A DNA stretch of 64,000 nucleotides from Ceratodon purpureus (GCA_014871385.1 CM026427.1:12214430-12278429), one strand, 5' to 3'; shown: positions 1-13,112, numbered from the stretch's first letter. Numbers and translations are program-made. The notes: generated by a model not told the origin, from the letters alone.

Positions 1-1167
1 GAAGATAATATCATGTGAAGTTTGGAAGATTAGTGAATTTCTGAAAACATAAACAATGAGTTTCCGAGTTTGATTGAAAATTGCTAATTCAAAAATTTAT
101 AAAAACTTGGCAACTAAAGCTAATTCTCTTCTCTAGTATGTTAGGAACATTCACAATTTTTTTTAGTTTTTTTCGAGTTACCAATTTGGAGAAAATAGGT
201 TTGACGTAAGTGTCACTCTGAATTTTATTTTTTCAACATGGCACTTTTTGCAAAATTCAAAAGGGATACTGATAAATCCAAAACGGTGAGGCCATAAAAG
301 AGTGGTCATACAAGCATTCCCAAAAAAAAAATGCAAAAAAAATAAATCCACAAGGAGAGATCTTCATTTCTGTTTTTAATGTGCTCAAAGTTTGGTTGAA
401 ACATTTTCATTGTAGAAACACTAACTTCACTGTAGAGACATAGGACCGACTCATGTTCTTTCTTTTTTCTAAAATCAGAATTTCACTTTTTCACCAAAAT
501 TTTAGCGTATTCTTATTGCCAACTTGATTCTAAAGAGGTTAGGAACAAAAAACACTCAAATCCGACCCTTCTAGGGCATTTTATGGGGTTTTCAATTTTT
601 GGCGCAACCCAAAAGTGGTTGCTTCGTCCTTTAGGGGTTAGACACTACCTAAATGATTGTCAAAATATTCTAGTAAAGCATTTCTATATGGAGATTCAAT
701 CTACTCAAATGGAAGGTAAGACAATATACAAAAATCAAAGAAAGGAATCAATAAGAAAAGTTAATGCAGATGAAAAGATCATGATCATTATAATGCATTC
801 ATTAAACGTCTTAATATTGATGTATGCCTATCAAAGATTTCCACCTTTCTCTTGCTTAGGTTATTGTCTGGCGAACACATCAAATAAAAACCAGTAGATA
901 ACAAGGATTTAATTCTGGAACTTCATCCGACCTTCACCACGATAATAAGTAAACAAAAAACGGGAACACATTTTCAAAACAGGAAATTCATTAAATCAAA
1001 GGCTGTACATAGATTTGGCAGAGGCGCAAGGAGTATGAAAGAAGTCATCCTGCCTCGTAGCTGGATATAGTACCTAGACAGAAGTCTCACTGTGTTGCCT
1101 AATAAGTAGCTTAATGCATTATCTACCACTGTCAAGTGAGCGGGATGTACACGTCTAGAATAGCATT
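1..1167. other. AT-rich intergenic DNA and GRAS 3' flank
   Basis: No frame here resembles a protein. The sequence is AT-rich with several A and T runs. The part nearest 1167 should hold the 3' untranslated region of the minus-strand GRAS gene. Confidence 0.6.
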
Positions 1168-4100
1168 CTACGGGCTGTCGGGGACAGGCTCCCAGACAGT
1201 CATTGCATGAGTGATTCGTTCCTTCCACCCAAGTAGACACCAGTTTCCGTCTTCCCCAATGCCAAAATCCCGGTGGTAGGCTCTCATTGCTACCCTGATC
1301 TTCGCCAGACAATCAGCATGAGTGGGTTTCTGCTGAAAGCCAGCTCGCATGGTTCGCGCCTGCCATTGCCTGTACGTTTCAGAGCGCTCCACTCTCTCCA
1401 ACCCCTCACAAGCCACCACGTTCAAAATTTCTCGACCAATAAGCTCATGGTCTATGATTTGTCTGTCTGGATTCTCAGGAGGAAACGTGGTCTCCATCAT
1501 CTCAAACAGCGTCGAGTAGTGAGCAAGTGCCTCCCGAAAACGAGTCATGAAGAAGGGCGCATTGTAGCCAGCATTCAGCACTCCTTGCACGAATATCTTC
1601 AGAAGCACAACCAGATTGCTCAATAAGAAAGATATTCATATGCAGAATTAAAGATGTGCGAAATAAAATAAAAAGCCCTAAAAAAGTCTACCACAGAAGG
1701 CAAAGCAAAATCTGCCCAACAATTCATAGCTCTTGCGAGGACTACAGCAGAATTGTTGCAGAACAATGGATGAAGAGGTTCATTTTGAAGCACTATGCCA
1801 TGGCATCGGACTATAACATTTTTGTACATAAAAGCGCAGAAAGTACCTTCGGATTCAAACTTCTTATTCTGCTCAACAACAGGTTGCGCGGGCTTGCTGC
1901 TGTCACCGATTCATCCAAAAGGTGGCGGAGCCTGAACATGCAATTCACTGCAAGGACTTCATCGTCTCGCAAGAGAAGATTTGCAGGAGTGATTGCCTCC
2001 CACTTCTCAGCAATTGCATGAAACTCGAATGGCACTCCCATCGTCTGCGCAAGCCTGGCCAGGCGCCGTCCTGTGTCTTGGATCCTAGCTGAGGGTCTGA
2101 ACCCAGGTTGAGGTCGATCAATACCTGCATCATGATAGTAACAACAGAATACCACCAATATCATCAAACAATGTTTAAGAAAAATTGAACTGGGAAATAA
2201 CAAAACTGTTCCATTGATACATTATCTCTGCATCCCAGATTTAACTGATTTGAAACAAAGCCATACCTGTAATCCGAAGGTGTGGAGGTCCCCCCTCTCG
2301 TTGTGAGAGTTGGTGAAGAAGGCACGGCCACTGTACTCCATAGAGGATACCATAATCAATAATATGGACCCGTTGAGCACCCTTGAAGGCTTGCATAATG
2401 GCATAATTAGCAAATATGTGTGGCACTTGAATAAAAGGGCAATGTTCGCAGAACAACATTTGCGCCTTCAACATTTGGGCTTCTGAAGGGCGGTTGTTGG
2501 ATAGAGCTGAGTACAGCTGCCCACCGGTTCCAGACATTCTCGCAACCTGAAAAATACATAGCCAATGCTCAGAAACCAACCAATATGCGCATGTTTCACT
2601 ATCGATTTACACACAATGATGCATGCTTCTGAACAAAGTTTCAAGGTGATCATACGTACTATACCTTTCATGTGCCGAAGATCTAAGAGGTCAGGTAACA
2701 CAATGAACTGCCTCAAATTCTAGACTTCAAAAACTACCATTAGCAGCAAAAATAGGATTTAGAGAATACATACCAAAGCTTCCATGAAGTAATGAGCCAT
2801 CCGTTGAGGACCGTTTCCATATGCTGACGAATGCTGACGCAATTCGTTAACCAACTCATTTGCGTGCCCATAATCAGATTGCTCCACTGCTTGCGCACAT
2901 CTGGTAGCAACGGATTTTCAGGAATTATTTAAGTGATACATGACCCAAGAATGTTAAACAGCTATGAAAGCTTACATTCAATTACCCAACATACCAAGCG
3001 CACTCAACTCAACTTCCCATGGACGAAAACGTTGAATTGCAGGTCGATCTTAGTATACAATATCCGTCCCAAGTTTAACAGAACAATTGCCAAAGCAAAC
3101 TACAGGAATTTTGCTGAAATCCATTCTGAGACTACATGTGATAGAACACTGGCAAAATTTTACGCAGCCTGCAATGAAAGGAGAGGACACTATACCCCAC
3201 AGAGACTTAGATCTGTTACTTTCTCAATTTGCAATCTTCATCTCTAGATGACGGTTATAGGCCTTGAGGAAACTCCCTACTTTCGCAGATCATGAGATAC
3301 TAACGGGACGTGCAAAACTTATATTCCCTTCAGATTTGGGCTACAAAACCTTAAATACTTATCACCCTCAGTTTTGCCCCAACACAAATCTCACACCCCA
3401 TCTCCCCCCTCCCCCCGCTCCAAGACAAATTGCTTAAACTGATAGAAACAATCGTGACTATATTACTGCATCCGAGAAGTCCAAACGAATACAATAGAAA
3501 GGAAAAGGCTAATTAATAAGTACCCAAGATTCCCTGCAACATACTCCTTCATAGCAGGAAACATTTTCTGGCAGCGACGGCATAACATGACCTAGACCAA
3601 AGTGGAAACAGCTACAAACTCGTAGCTAGGATGTAGATCATGCATGGTTTGGAAATCAGAAAACAAACCTGAGAAGGAGGTTGGTCAAGTCCACGGGTGG
3701 TACATCAGCTCCATTGCCATTTGAAGACGGGGCAACAGGTTTGGAGGCAATGTGTAAGCTATGTCCACTTCCATTTGCAAGAGCTTGCGGACAGAACCCC
3801 TTTTCAAGAGCATCCGGAGGGAACACAATCTCCGCTGGAGACAAGCCCAGAGTATAATGAAGAGCATCGGCAGAGTTCCCAGAGTCTGTTGAAGACAAAG
3901 GATATGCATACGCGCGTTGACATTCTGCAACTTCCGACTCTGAATCCTTTCCGTCAGTCCAGGCGGTGGAGCAACCTAACCCAGAATCTACATGAGAACA
4001 GGTTTCTGCGGGACTTTGTGCATGCTTGAAACCAAGCTCCGCTTTTGCATCTGGGCTATCTCTAAGCTCTTCCGGTAGAGGACCGCTTAGAATCTCATCA

Positions 4101-4987
4101 ATCCAGCTGTCAACACCACCACCATCTTCTTCGGACTGAAATTCCTGACTGGAATTTTCAGCCACTGGTACTGGAGGGAGTGGGTATGAGATGAGGTCGC
4201 CGAGCTCTTTCGCCATAGCCTGATAGGCACTCATTTCAACAAACATACACTTCTTCTCCTCCACATTTTCGTCCATGAGAATATCATTTAGATACGCAAA
4301 CATGGGTGTTTTCTCTTCCTCCACCGCAGTCTCGTTTTCGTAGTCTGATTGAGTTGTTGAAGGTTGCCTGCGGTAGCCGCCGCCGCACATAGAGGACAAA
4401 ATATCTCCAACATCGGGACTATCTGGAACATTTTGATGACTGGACCCTGAAAAGCTATGGGAGGTAGAAAGCGGTCCAGTAGCAGAAAAGTCTGACGAAC
4501 CACCAGACTGCTCAACCAGGCTACTAGAAAAGGATCTTTCGGGGGCTCCATGTAGAAATGCTTTAGCCTTCAGAGCTCTCGCCTCCGCTATAGTATGCTC
4601 GATTGCGTCCTCACCAAACATCATCCCTAGGCATTCCACTTTCTTCTGGTGAACGGTAAGAGTAAGTGGAACGGGGTGTTCACCATCTTCAAAAACGGAA
4701 GATATCATCACCTTCTTCTCCTCCTGGACATTTGCAAGTTCTGGGAAAATAGCCGACAAGGACTTCAAAGCAGAAAGTGCTGAGGGTCTCGACGATTCAG
4801 ACGTATCACCTCCAGGCGCCATTCTCGAAGGTTGATTTTGTGTGTTTGAAACGGCAGTAAAGCTGCGCTTCTGGGTTTTCGGCATCTGTGTTTGCAGCCA
4901 TGCTTGCTGAAGTTGTGCAGCAAGCGGGGACACCTCCCCTGATCCTCCAGAACCACCCCCCGATCTCCCATGCTTACTCCCGGCCAT
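1168..4987 (-). CDS. GRAS transcription regulator, LISCL (SCL9/14/33-like) subfamily
   Basis: A GRAS-domain nuclear regulator of about 810 aa in five exons: 4987-3669, 2900-2774, 2546-2267, 2124-1847 and 1596-1168. Splice phases close without stops. The start is the ATG at 4987; the frame stays open upstream only to a GTG. Exon 1 is a long, low-complexity acidic/Ser-rich N-terminus. Near residues 228-265 it carries DILMDENVEEKKCMF, which resembles the conserved activation-type motif of LISCL proteins. The GRAS domain starts at VDLTNLLLRCAQAVEQ (LHRI, about residue 433), followed by VHIIDYG (about 542), a PFYRE-type block (NAPFFMTRFREAL) and a C-terminal SAW block (GWKERITHAMTVWEP). LISCL members act as transcriptional coactivators, for example in stress and detoxification responses. 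That role is family knowledge and is not shown here. All core GRAS motifs are present, so this is probably a functional gene. Confidence 0.93.
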
Positions 4988-6300
4988 TGTTGTGACCACT
5001 ACGTGAAGTGCAAGTCCTTAACGTCTTCCAACTACAGGTCCCTGTGCATTTATCCTTTTTTATTTTTTCCTCCTAACACAGCTCCTCCTTCATGCTCTTA
5101 CCGCGACGCACTGCACCCCAAATCACTTCTCCTCCTCCCCGCCTGCTGGGTCCGCTCTCTCTTCCCTGATTCTACTGTACTATAAACCACAGCTCCGAAA
5201 CTTCCTCCTCAACACTCAAACTAACAGCACGTACAATTCGACCTAATGATCCCGTTCAATTTGCCGCCTTTCCTCACAACCAACATCCTGCGACCATAAA
5301 CGCCAAAGAAAAACTCGAAAATATGAGAACGCAACTCATTGATCCTAAACCTCACCCCAGTCGCCCTCAAAACATGACAGCCATATCACTCATCGTTTTC
5401 AGTGCCATGCATCCATACTTCACGCATCCCGAGACAGAATATTACTCCCATACACTCAAACCACGCCTAGAATCAACACTAGAAACTCTTACAAAATCCT
5501 CCAAACGCATCCAGATCTTCTTCAAAAGACCTACACCTCACCACAAAGAACCTCCACGCACACACAAACTGCGCATCCAACTCGCACACCCTGGAAACCT
5601 ACATACAGACTCTTCCTCCCAAACCTGCCGAGACTACTTCACTCCAAAACAACGAACGCTCCTCAAAACTACACGCCTCCAGCTCACCTTCAGTTCCTGT
5701 AGAACAATCCTCTCCGCCAAATTCTAACCAATCAGCCATTCGAAACCCCAGCCGCTAGGGAGGAAAGACGAAAATAAAAAAATAAAAAAATAAACTCCTC
5801 ATCTCCGAACCCTTAGTTAAAACCTCTGCCAGAGACTCCTCCAACTCCACCTTCTAGAGAACTAAACCACCTCGAAACGTAATTCCCCCTCACCCTCCCA
5901 AACTCACAGCAAAACAGAAAACGAAACCCTGGAATGTAAATGCGCACCTTGGGAAACCCTGGAAATGGCACCGTTCCGCCTGAAACAACGTTCTCCCGGT
6001 CCCGCTCTCTCCCGAGAATGCACCTGCAGCGCGCTCCATCACAGAGGCGTCCCCATTGGAGTGCAGCGGCGCCAACACCCGCAACGCCGAGCTCCGCTGC
6101 GCGAAAAGGAACAAACAAAGCCGCAGAAACACAAACACAACAAAAAAACCGAGAAACCATCATCGGAGCTTCAACAAGCTTTTGTCCATTCCCCCTGATA
6201 CCCCCCAGGTATTCACCCCTGTATCCGGAACAACATCTCCATAGTATCACCCAACTATCACCCAACTATCACCCAACTATGAACCTAGTATCACATAGGT
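4988..6300. other. Strand-asymmetric C/A-rich leader or promoter of the GRAS gene
   Basis: The plus strand is very G-poor from about 5200 to 5760 and C/A-rich up to 6240, so the GRAS sense strand is G/T-rich here. The frames on both strands are open because of composition and show no domain. Position and divergence suggest the 5' leader and promoter of the GRAS gene; extent is unknown. Confidence 0.4.
6244..6280. repeat. 11-bp direct repeat, three copies
   Basis: The unit cccaactatca is repeated three times in a row in the distal upstream region of the GRAS gene. No function can be assigned. Confidence 0.7.
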
Positions 6301-8500
6301 ATCAATCAGAGAAGGGTCGAGAAAAAGCGTCGTGGACCTAAAAGCCACATTCTATTTGGAATTGGTAGATTTGGGGGTTGGGAGTGTAGGTGCGGGGTAG
6401 ATGAGGGCGGGTTTAGGGGAGGGCGCGGGTATGGGTGGGAGGCGAAGCTGCGGGGGCAGCAGAACGGAAGGGAAGGGTGGGAGGCCACTTGCGGCGTGAA
6501 TCTATGGATCGGCACATCTACACATCGACGCAGGTAGCGAAAGATGTGAGGGTTTGGTGATTGGAAGCGAGGTTGGGGTTCGGGGGTGGCGGCCAGGTCG
6601 GTAGATTTTGCGGAGGTTGCTTCGAGTGTTGATTGTGCAGATCTTTCCAGGCCGGGAAACCCCCTGACATTGCAGTTGGCAACTCGAGCGAACTGGGAGT
6701 TGCATCGGGACACGGCATCCTCAATGCCCCTATTCTGCTCCTCAATGCGCGTCTCAAGGATTTGGCATGATTTCCCTCTACTTCCCTTTCACACTTTTCT
6801 CTATTCTTTTTATTTAAAAAAATCTAAATTTCATAACATTCACTAGTAGTTGGATAAACCTCCTTCATTCTTATGATGGCACATCGAGGGTATAATTGAC
6901 TTGTTCTCTTTGTACTATGTTGCTTTTAGGTGAAGTTGAGATGAGAATACACAGGTGAATTAATTGAAATCATAGGATAAAAATTCTATAATTTGTTCTC
7001 CCATTGTTCTTATCACTATTTTCTTTGGAAGCAGATACAACTTCTAATTGATGTTATGTTTCTTCAAATCAAAACGAAGAAAATAAGCTCCTGCTCTTTG
7101 AATGTATTAATTTGATCCAGACGTTGGAAATTTGTTGTGAGAAAAGCAAGAATTTATATTTGATTTGATTGAGATCAGTTGAATACATGTATATGTATAT
7201 GTATATTTTTTTTGAAGATACGTAACAATCAGTTGAATATTTGATGTGTTTTTCAGTGGGATATGTTGGGATGCTTCTTGCTAGGGTTTGGAGAACATGT
7301 TTCTGGATAAAGATTCTGAGATGGGAATTTGAGCAATGGCTTGCTTGACAAGGATTGTCGTGCGCACGTTGAAAAGGATTTGCTCTGCTCACATAATGTT
7401 CCAGAAAGCCCTACTTGAGGGATAGGAGACTGGGACGTGTTTGGAACCTGGTGGGAAGAGAGGAAGGAAGCTCGGTAAGCCCCAATCAGTGGAATATTCA
7501 GCCTAGAAGTGAGGAGCAAGGCAGGAAGGGTATTTTTCTTCTTATCAAGTGCCTGGAAAATCATGTGTATGAATGAATTTACTGTTACATTTAGCCTGCT
7601 TTTGTGTTTTTGGTATATCCATTCCATCCAGATTCCAGATATTTGCAGGGAACAGGACCTGAATAAATTAATACATGTACCTTTTCAGCTCCATTCTTGT
7701 GTGAATTGTACTGTACATGTGAGTACCATTGCTTTAGGATGTGACTCCACTTGGATATGGAGGCAATGGGAGTGAGTATAAGAAAGGCATTTCAGACTGT
7801 TGTTTTCAACAGTTGCTGTTTTCATGGGGGTGGTCTTGGGAAATTGGAGGTAAGTCATGGGTCCTTGCTGACTAGACTCAGCAAGGCCTTGAAAATATGA
7901 TACAAAATCATGTTCATATACGTGAGTAACAACTTAGCTGTGAAGAGTGAACTGGGACCACTCTCTATCACATGCATGTTATGGAATACTTTTTGTTACA
8001 AGTATTATGGTGTAAGCACCTATCCCCATACCCCCCCAAGGCGGACACCTCATATTCTTGTTCCACTGGAGATTTGATCACCCTATAATTACATGTAATG
8101 TATCCCATGCGTACATGTAGCAGGGTGTCCGGTTATAGGTTGGCCTATATTGGTCACTTCTAAAACTTGTAGCAATTATCGTAATTGCTTATAAATATCC
8201 TAAAAATGGGGAAACTTTGTTTTTTTTATTGATAATTACTGAAAAATAGTAAGCCACTCCTTCCACCTCTATAAGTATAGTAAATTCCTTTAGTGTACAA
8301 AAATAGGTGCTACTACCTTATGTCATAGCATTATTAGCAACCCTATTGTCCCTCATTTACTATTTCAAGTATCTTAGTAGTTGGGTGAGTCATCAGGGTC
8401 GCAAAAGACAAGAAAAAGTGAGCTTTTCCGCATTCTCACTAAATGAAGGGCAACACTTAATGAGTGAGGAACAACACGGTCTCTTGTAGTGTAGTGTCAA
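6301..8500. other. Intergenic DNA without recognisable genes
   Basis: Contains a G-rich patch at 6350-6500, a short atgtat repeat near 7185-7206 and otherwise AT-rich sequence. Frames longer than 60 codons show no family resemblance. Confidence 0.5.
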
Positions 8501-8534
8501 AGACTAGGTTGCCGTCATAAAAAATGATTTGTTG

Positions 8535-8860
8535 TAGCTTAGAACCACCCATCCAAAGACCATCTTGTTGTGGTCATTGCTAGAGACCATCTTGCTACAA
8601 TCAACAACCACCATATTGTATCCCAATACCACTTTGTCACATGCAAAGATCAAAATATAACGACAAAATTTAATTTCTCTAATTTTAAAATACAATTCTT
8701 ATTGATTTCATTTTGTTTGAGGCTTTTGATTACATCTTGGCTGTTACAATTTCAATCTGTGGCTATGGTATCGTGGTCTTTGGTTGTGGTAAGGTGGTCT
8801 TAGACATTGGACATGGAAGGATGGTCTTTAAACATGTGGTTCTTGGCTCAAAGAAATTGT
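8535..8860. repeat. Degenerate GACCA/TGGTC repeats in inverted halves
   Basis: From about 8540 to 8630 the plus strand repeats gaccatctt and accacc motifs. From about 8750 to 8860 it repeats the reverse-complement motifs (tggtctt, gtggt). The two halves are imperfect inverted repeats of each other and could fold back. They may be relics of an old element; units are too diverged to define. Confidence 0.35.
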
Positions 8861-9908
8861 ATTCAACTTGGTTTTTAGGATTGACAACTTATCTTTCGTA
8901 TTGGCAACTTGATCTTTCGCATTGACAAAATGGTACTTGTATTACAAGACAATCCAATAACAGCCTCCTCCCAAAACCAACTCCCAAACTCCAACCCACA
9001 AACGAAAATCCCACTACGAACAAACTACCTCCAAGAAACAACCCTCCAATCCACCACCCAACAAAGACCCACAAGAAAACGCCCAATATAGGGCAAGAAA
9101 CCCTAAACTCAAGAACAAAATACACAACAAAAACCTCCATTCAACACAACACAACACAACACAATTCAACACAACACAGAAGACTAATCGAGAAGATCAC
9201 TTACAACGAAACGCCCCGAACAAACCCCAGATACTAGGCCGGAAACCATCCGATGCCGAAGCTGTAAGCCTGGATCAGAGCATCTGTTGGCGACGGAGCC
9301 GATCAAGGAAGGAATCGAGCAATGCTGCGGAACGAAAGCAAGCAATTGAGGCAAGCAAAGCATGCTTTCCATGCGTTCTTTACAATAGGAGCACATGAAA
9401 TTTCGGACGTGGGTTTTGTTGCTATGTGGGTTCTCCTCTTTATGGGATTTCTCTCTTCTTCACTAGGTGGAATCATTAAACTGGTACTCCCCCACTCACT
9501 CCCGAGGTTACCTCCCCCTTTCTAACTTCAGAGTGAAAATATCTTGAATTACTGCTCTGATTGCTTGAGAGCTCCGAAAGAGGTGGAGAGGCCTCACAAG
9601 AATAGGGTTCCAAATGGTGAGAGTCTGTCTCCGCCTTATGTACCCGGACACCCGGTTTAAGAGTTTGGTTTAGAGGCCTTAGGTGGGTACTGAGTTTGAG
9701 ATCACTAATTTGGGGGTGGTGTTATGGGGCAAGAGGAGATCATGTTGGAATTGGTGGATTAAGGAGTGGTAGGATGATGTGTTGTCACTTGTTGATTTGG
9801 TCTGTCATTCTAAATTAAGTATCAAATAGTTGACTTAGTCTGTCGTACATTGATTAAGTGACTGCCCTCGTTTGCTCAGTTAGGAATAATTGGATTCTAG
9901 TTGTAGTG

Positions 9909-10385
9909 CAGGATATCCCTCTAGAAGCTTCAAATGTCATTGTTGTCTGTAAAATGATAATTGTACTGGAAGACAGCTCTCTGGTAGCTTCACATGTCAC
10001 TACTGCATGTAAAATGGACGGTCCTCTAAGAACTTCACAGGTCACTACTGTCTTTTAAATAGACGGCCCTCTAGAAGCTTCACACCTCACTATTGTCTGT
10101 AAAATGGACGGTCCTCTAAGAACTTCACACGTCACTACTGTCTTTTAAATGGACGGCCCTCTAAAAGCTTCACACCTCACTATTGTCTGTAAAATGGACG
10201 GTCCTCTAGAAGCTTCACACCTCACCACTGTCTGTAAAATGATAATTGTACTGCAGGATGGCCCTAAGAAAGCTTCAAAACTTATAGGCAATCTGTAAAA
10301 TGGTAATTGTACTGGAGGACGACCCTCTAGAAGCTTCAAAAGAAGAATAGTCAAATTGCAATTATACCACAAGACGGCCATCTAG
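9909..10385. repeat. 45-bp minisatellite with two alternating unit types
   Basis: Clear 45-bp units start at 10016, 10061, 10106, 10151 and 10196. More diverged or extended units flank them to about 9909 and 10385. Type A carries ctagaagcttcacacctcac and type B carries ctaagaacttcacacgtcac. The order B-A-B-A-A gives a 90-bp higher-order period. Outer units gain a gataattgtact insertion. No gene is associated. Confidence 0.85.
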
Positions 10386-12060
10386 AAACTTCAAAACTCA
10401 CCTACTATTTGTTCTTTTGTAGGTCCTTATTTGTTCTCAACCTTGTTCTTCGCAGCTGCAGAAGAGCCACTAGATCATGTGGCCTAGGGCATAATGTTTG
10501 TAACCAAAAGAATAGTATAGTATAAAATTATCTAGTTTATGACTATGTCAACTTATTTTTCACCTCCAGCTGGCATTTAGCATAGAGCGTATTATTCTTA
10601 TTGTATCACATGAAAATGCACACAAATTATTTAAAGTTCATTGACAATAGTAGATTTACTGATGACAGTGTTTTAAAATTCCAATTTCAAAAAATTTGTT
10701 GTAAGAGGCCAAATAATTTGCTAAAAGTACATCATATATCTATGTAATAAACTTCTAAAAAACAAAACAATGAGTTTTTTATTCTATCTATCAAAAGTCT
10801 ATAGCTAAATTTCCATCCATTTTAAGAAATTAATTTTTGAAAAAAAAAGGATTTAATGTTTAAATTTTTTTTTCATTTATATGGCAAAATAGGTCGAGTA
10901 GCTTACAAATAGATTTTAAGCTCACAAAAGGCTATCTCTATATCAAGTTAGATTTTTTTATAAATATTTTATTTTACTTTATTTTTTATCTTTGTAATTT
11001 TCTTGTTTTTTGTGTTTTTTTTCTTAAAATTATTTTTCAATAATCCACTATAGCATCATGTTACAAAAACAAATGAATCAACTTGAATTAACAAATAATG
11101 CAATAGCGTCTTAAGATGACGGAAATGTTTTGTAATGGCTCTGGGTCTATTTCCTTTTAAAAACTTTACTTCAATTCAAAGATACAAATTATACCATGTT
11201 ATCTTGGAGGCCTTTGTAGTAACAATATCCTTGTAAGGCTAGTCACACTAGTTATTTCAACTAAAGTTACCCTCCCTTTAATACCTTTTTCAATGGAAAT
11301 ATTATAGACATGGTACCATCTTCAAAATAAAGGAAGTTACAAATGAGTTGTGGCCCATTGATTTGGTATATACCGAAAAAGAAGGATCACCGTCAAAATT
11401 AAAGCAATGATAATAATGAAAACTTGAGAATCCAAAAAACAAACCACTGAAAAAACAAAAATCTCAAACTATTCATTAAACTAGTCTATTAAAAAGTTCC
11501 AAAAATCCTAAGGATAGAGATTCTGGTTGGACTTCTAATATATAAAGCTATGTGACCTTCATCCAAAATACTTTTTTTAGTCAATGAAGTCACTATCCAC
11601 TTTTATAATGTAAGATTCTATCTAGATTTTTCATCAAAAAAAAAAATGCATGTTATCTAAGTTTTCTTGATGTAACTCAAAAGTTGGGTACCAAAAGGTA
11701 TCTCATAATGAAAATTCTTCATTTCTTTTGCCTTCAACTCAATATTGTTTGGTAAAAATTGTTCTTCAACTAGTGCTATAAAGTAACTTTTTTCTTTTTA
11801 CTAGCAACAAAATTTTAGAATGTTCACAAAAAGCCCTTTTCAAAGTATAGCTTTTATGAAGTTAGGTTTCAAGATCCTATAGTCACTTCTTCACACTACT
11901 TGTCTTTGTGCATAGAGGTGTTTGTGACTATACATTCTTTGATAGAAAATTCTTCATCACCTCCTATACGTTTTCACATGTTTTTTAGATCATTTCACCG
12001 AAGGTCAATAAATTGTAAATGAAGAAGATTTCATGTATTTCCTTTGTTTTACGGTTGTTT
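10386..12060. other. AT-rich gene-free DNA
   Basis: Highly AT-rich, with many short A/T runs and no recognisable coding region, terminal repeats or RNA gene. It may be decayed transposon sequence, but nothing in it identifies a family. Confidence 0.5.
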
Positions 12061-12069
12061 CCTACAGTC

Positions 12070-12140
12070 GAATGTTTCTCGAACATTCTGGATCGTCGTA
12101 AGACATGTAGCTTGTCCTGGAACATTCGAGAACATTCTTC
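12070..12140. promoter_or_regulatory. Two heat-shock-element-like clusters
   Basis: GAACATTCGAGAACATTC at 12120-12137 is four perfectly spaced alternating nGAAn/nTTCn units, the canonical binding pattern for heat-shock factors. A second run of TTC-GAA-TTC with 2-bp spacers lies at 12076-12088. Each cluster is also nearly palindromic. No heat-shock gene is adjacent, so the sites may be fortuitous or belong to an unrecognised non-coding transcript. Confidence 0.5.
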
Positions 12141-12184
12141 CGTTCATCGTAACTCTGGTGAAGGTCAAAGAGCTACACATGAAC

Positions 12185-12609
12185 TAAGGTGGAGGCACCC
12201 ATAAACGACCAGGTACCCATAACTAATCAGTAGACTTCTCCATTTCCGACCTCCATTTCCAACCACTTACTGTTCAAAATCTTGGGAGATCTAGAAGAAA
12301 GTATCAAGCATGATTGGTAGAAAGGGAATCAAAGGGAATCTTGTGGGAATATTTTGGTAGTAGTAGAGTGATCAAGTTTTGGTGTCATGGTGGTCGGTTT
12401 TAGATGTGCCTACATATCGGTTGTATGTATTACAAAAAAAATGTCTTTCAAAATTCATAGTAAATAAAATATTGAAGTAAACATGACATTTAAAGTTGCA
12501 TTCCTCCTTAAACCTATTTCCCCTTCAAGGAAAAATCTCCCTCAACTTATACACCTTCAATCTTAGTGGCAAATCTCTTAACTGGTCGGTTACAGGTGCC
12601 TCCACCTTA
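12185..12609. mobile_element. Candidate MITE-like inverted-repeat element
   Basis: Terminal inverted repeats at 12185-12215 and 12579-12609 match at about 27 of 31 positions, starting AAGGTGGAGGCACC at one end and ending GGTGCCTCCACCTT at the other. If the ends are at 12186 and 12608, both flanks carry the trinucleotide act, a possible 3-bp target duplication. The 360-bp interior has no coding capacity. Family is uncertain; 3-bp duplications are known for CACTA and Harbinger types, but the ends do not match either well. Confidence 0.4.
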
Positions 12610-13103
12610 CTGTACCTTGTACAGAACCGGGAGCTGAAGGTTGCAGAGGCAGGCCAGGAACCGTGCACTGCCAAATCGGAGGACTTTCGTAGATTAAAAA
12701 TGATCTGTTAATCAGGTGCAGCCGACATTCAAAGCAGCATCATCAGATCGTTGCAAGCTGCACTGTCGTAATCTCTTTTGAAACTGGTTTTGGTATTTCT
12801 GTGAGCACTGAGCAGTGGAGGTTTCAGAGCATTCTTAAGGTTCTTCGGATGATGAATTTCAAGATAAAAAGCAAGGTAACTAGCAGGAAGTGAAGCCGGA
12901 GCTAAGTTTATAGCTTGAAGAATTGGGTCAGTCCGCTAGTTCTCAATCCCCTGCCTGCAAATAAAACGGACGTCAAGCTGGCGCTCAACCCCTGCTAATT
13001 GATGAACCAGAGGTAAAATTCCCTGTTATTAAGATGAACAGCTAGTGCTTGATCCCCTGGACTTGCCGATGCACGATCTCCTACTTGTGGATCTGGAAGG
13101 ACA

Positions 13104-13112
13104 GTACATGTG
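13104..13112 (+). repeat. 9-bp target-site duplication, left copy
   Basis: gtacatgtg abuts the left end of the inverted-repeat element and is repeated exactly at 14611-14619. Confidence 0.85.

Noticed and set aside
4988..4999. Upstream extension of the GRAS frame
   Set aside because: The extra codons begin with GTG; the first ATG at 4987 is the more likely eukaryotic start.
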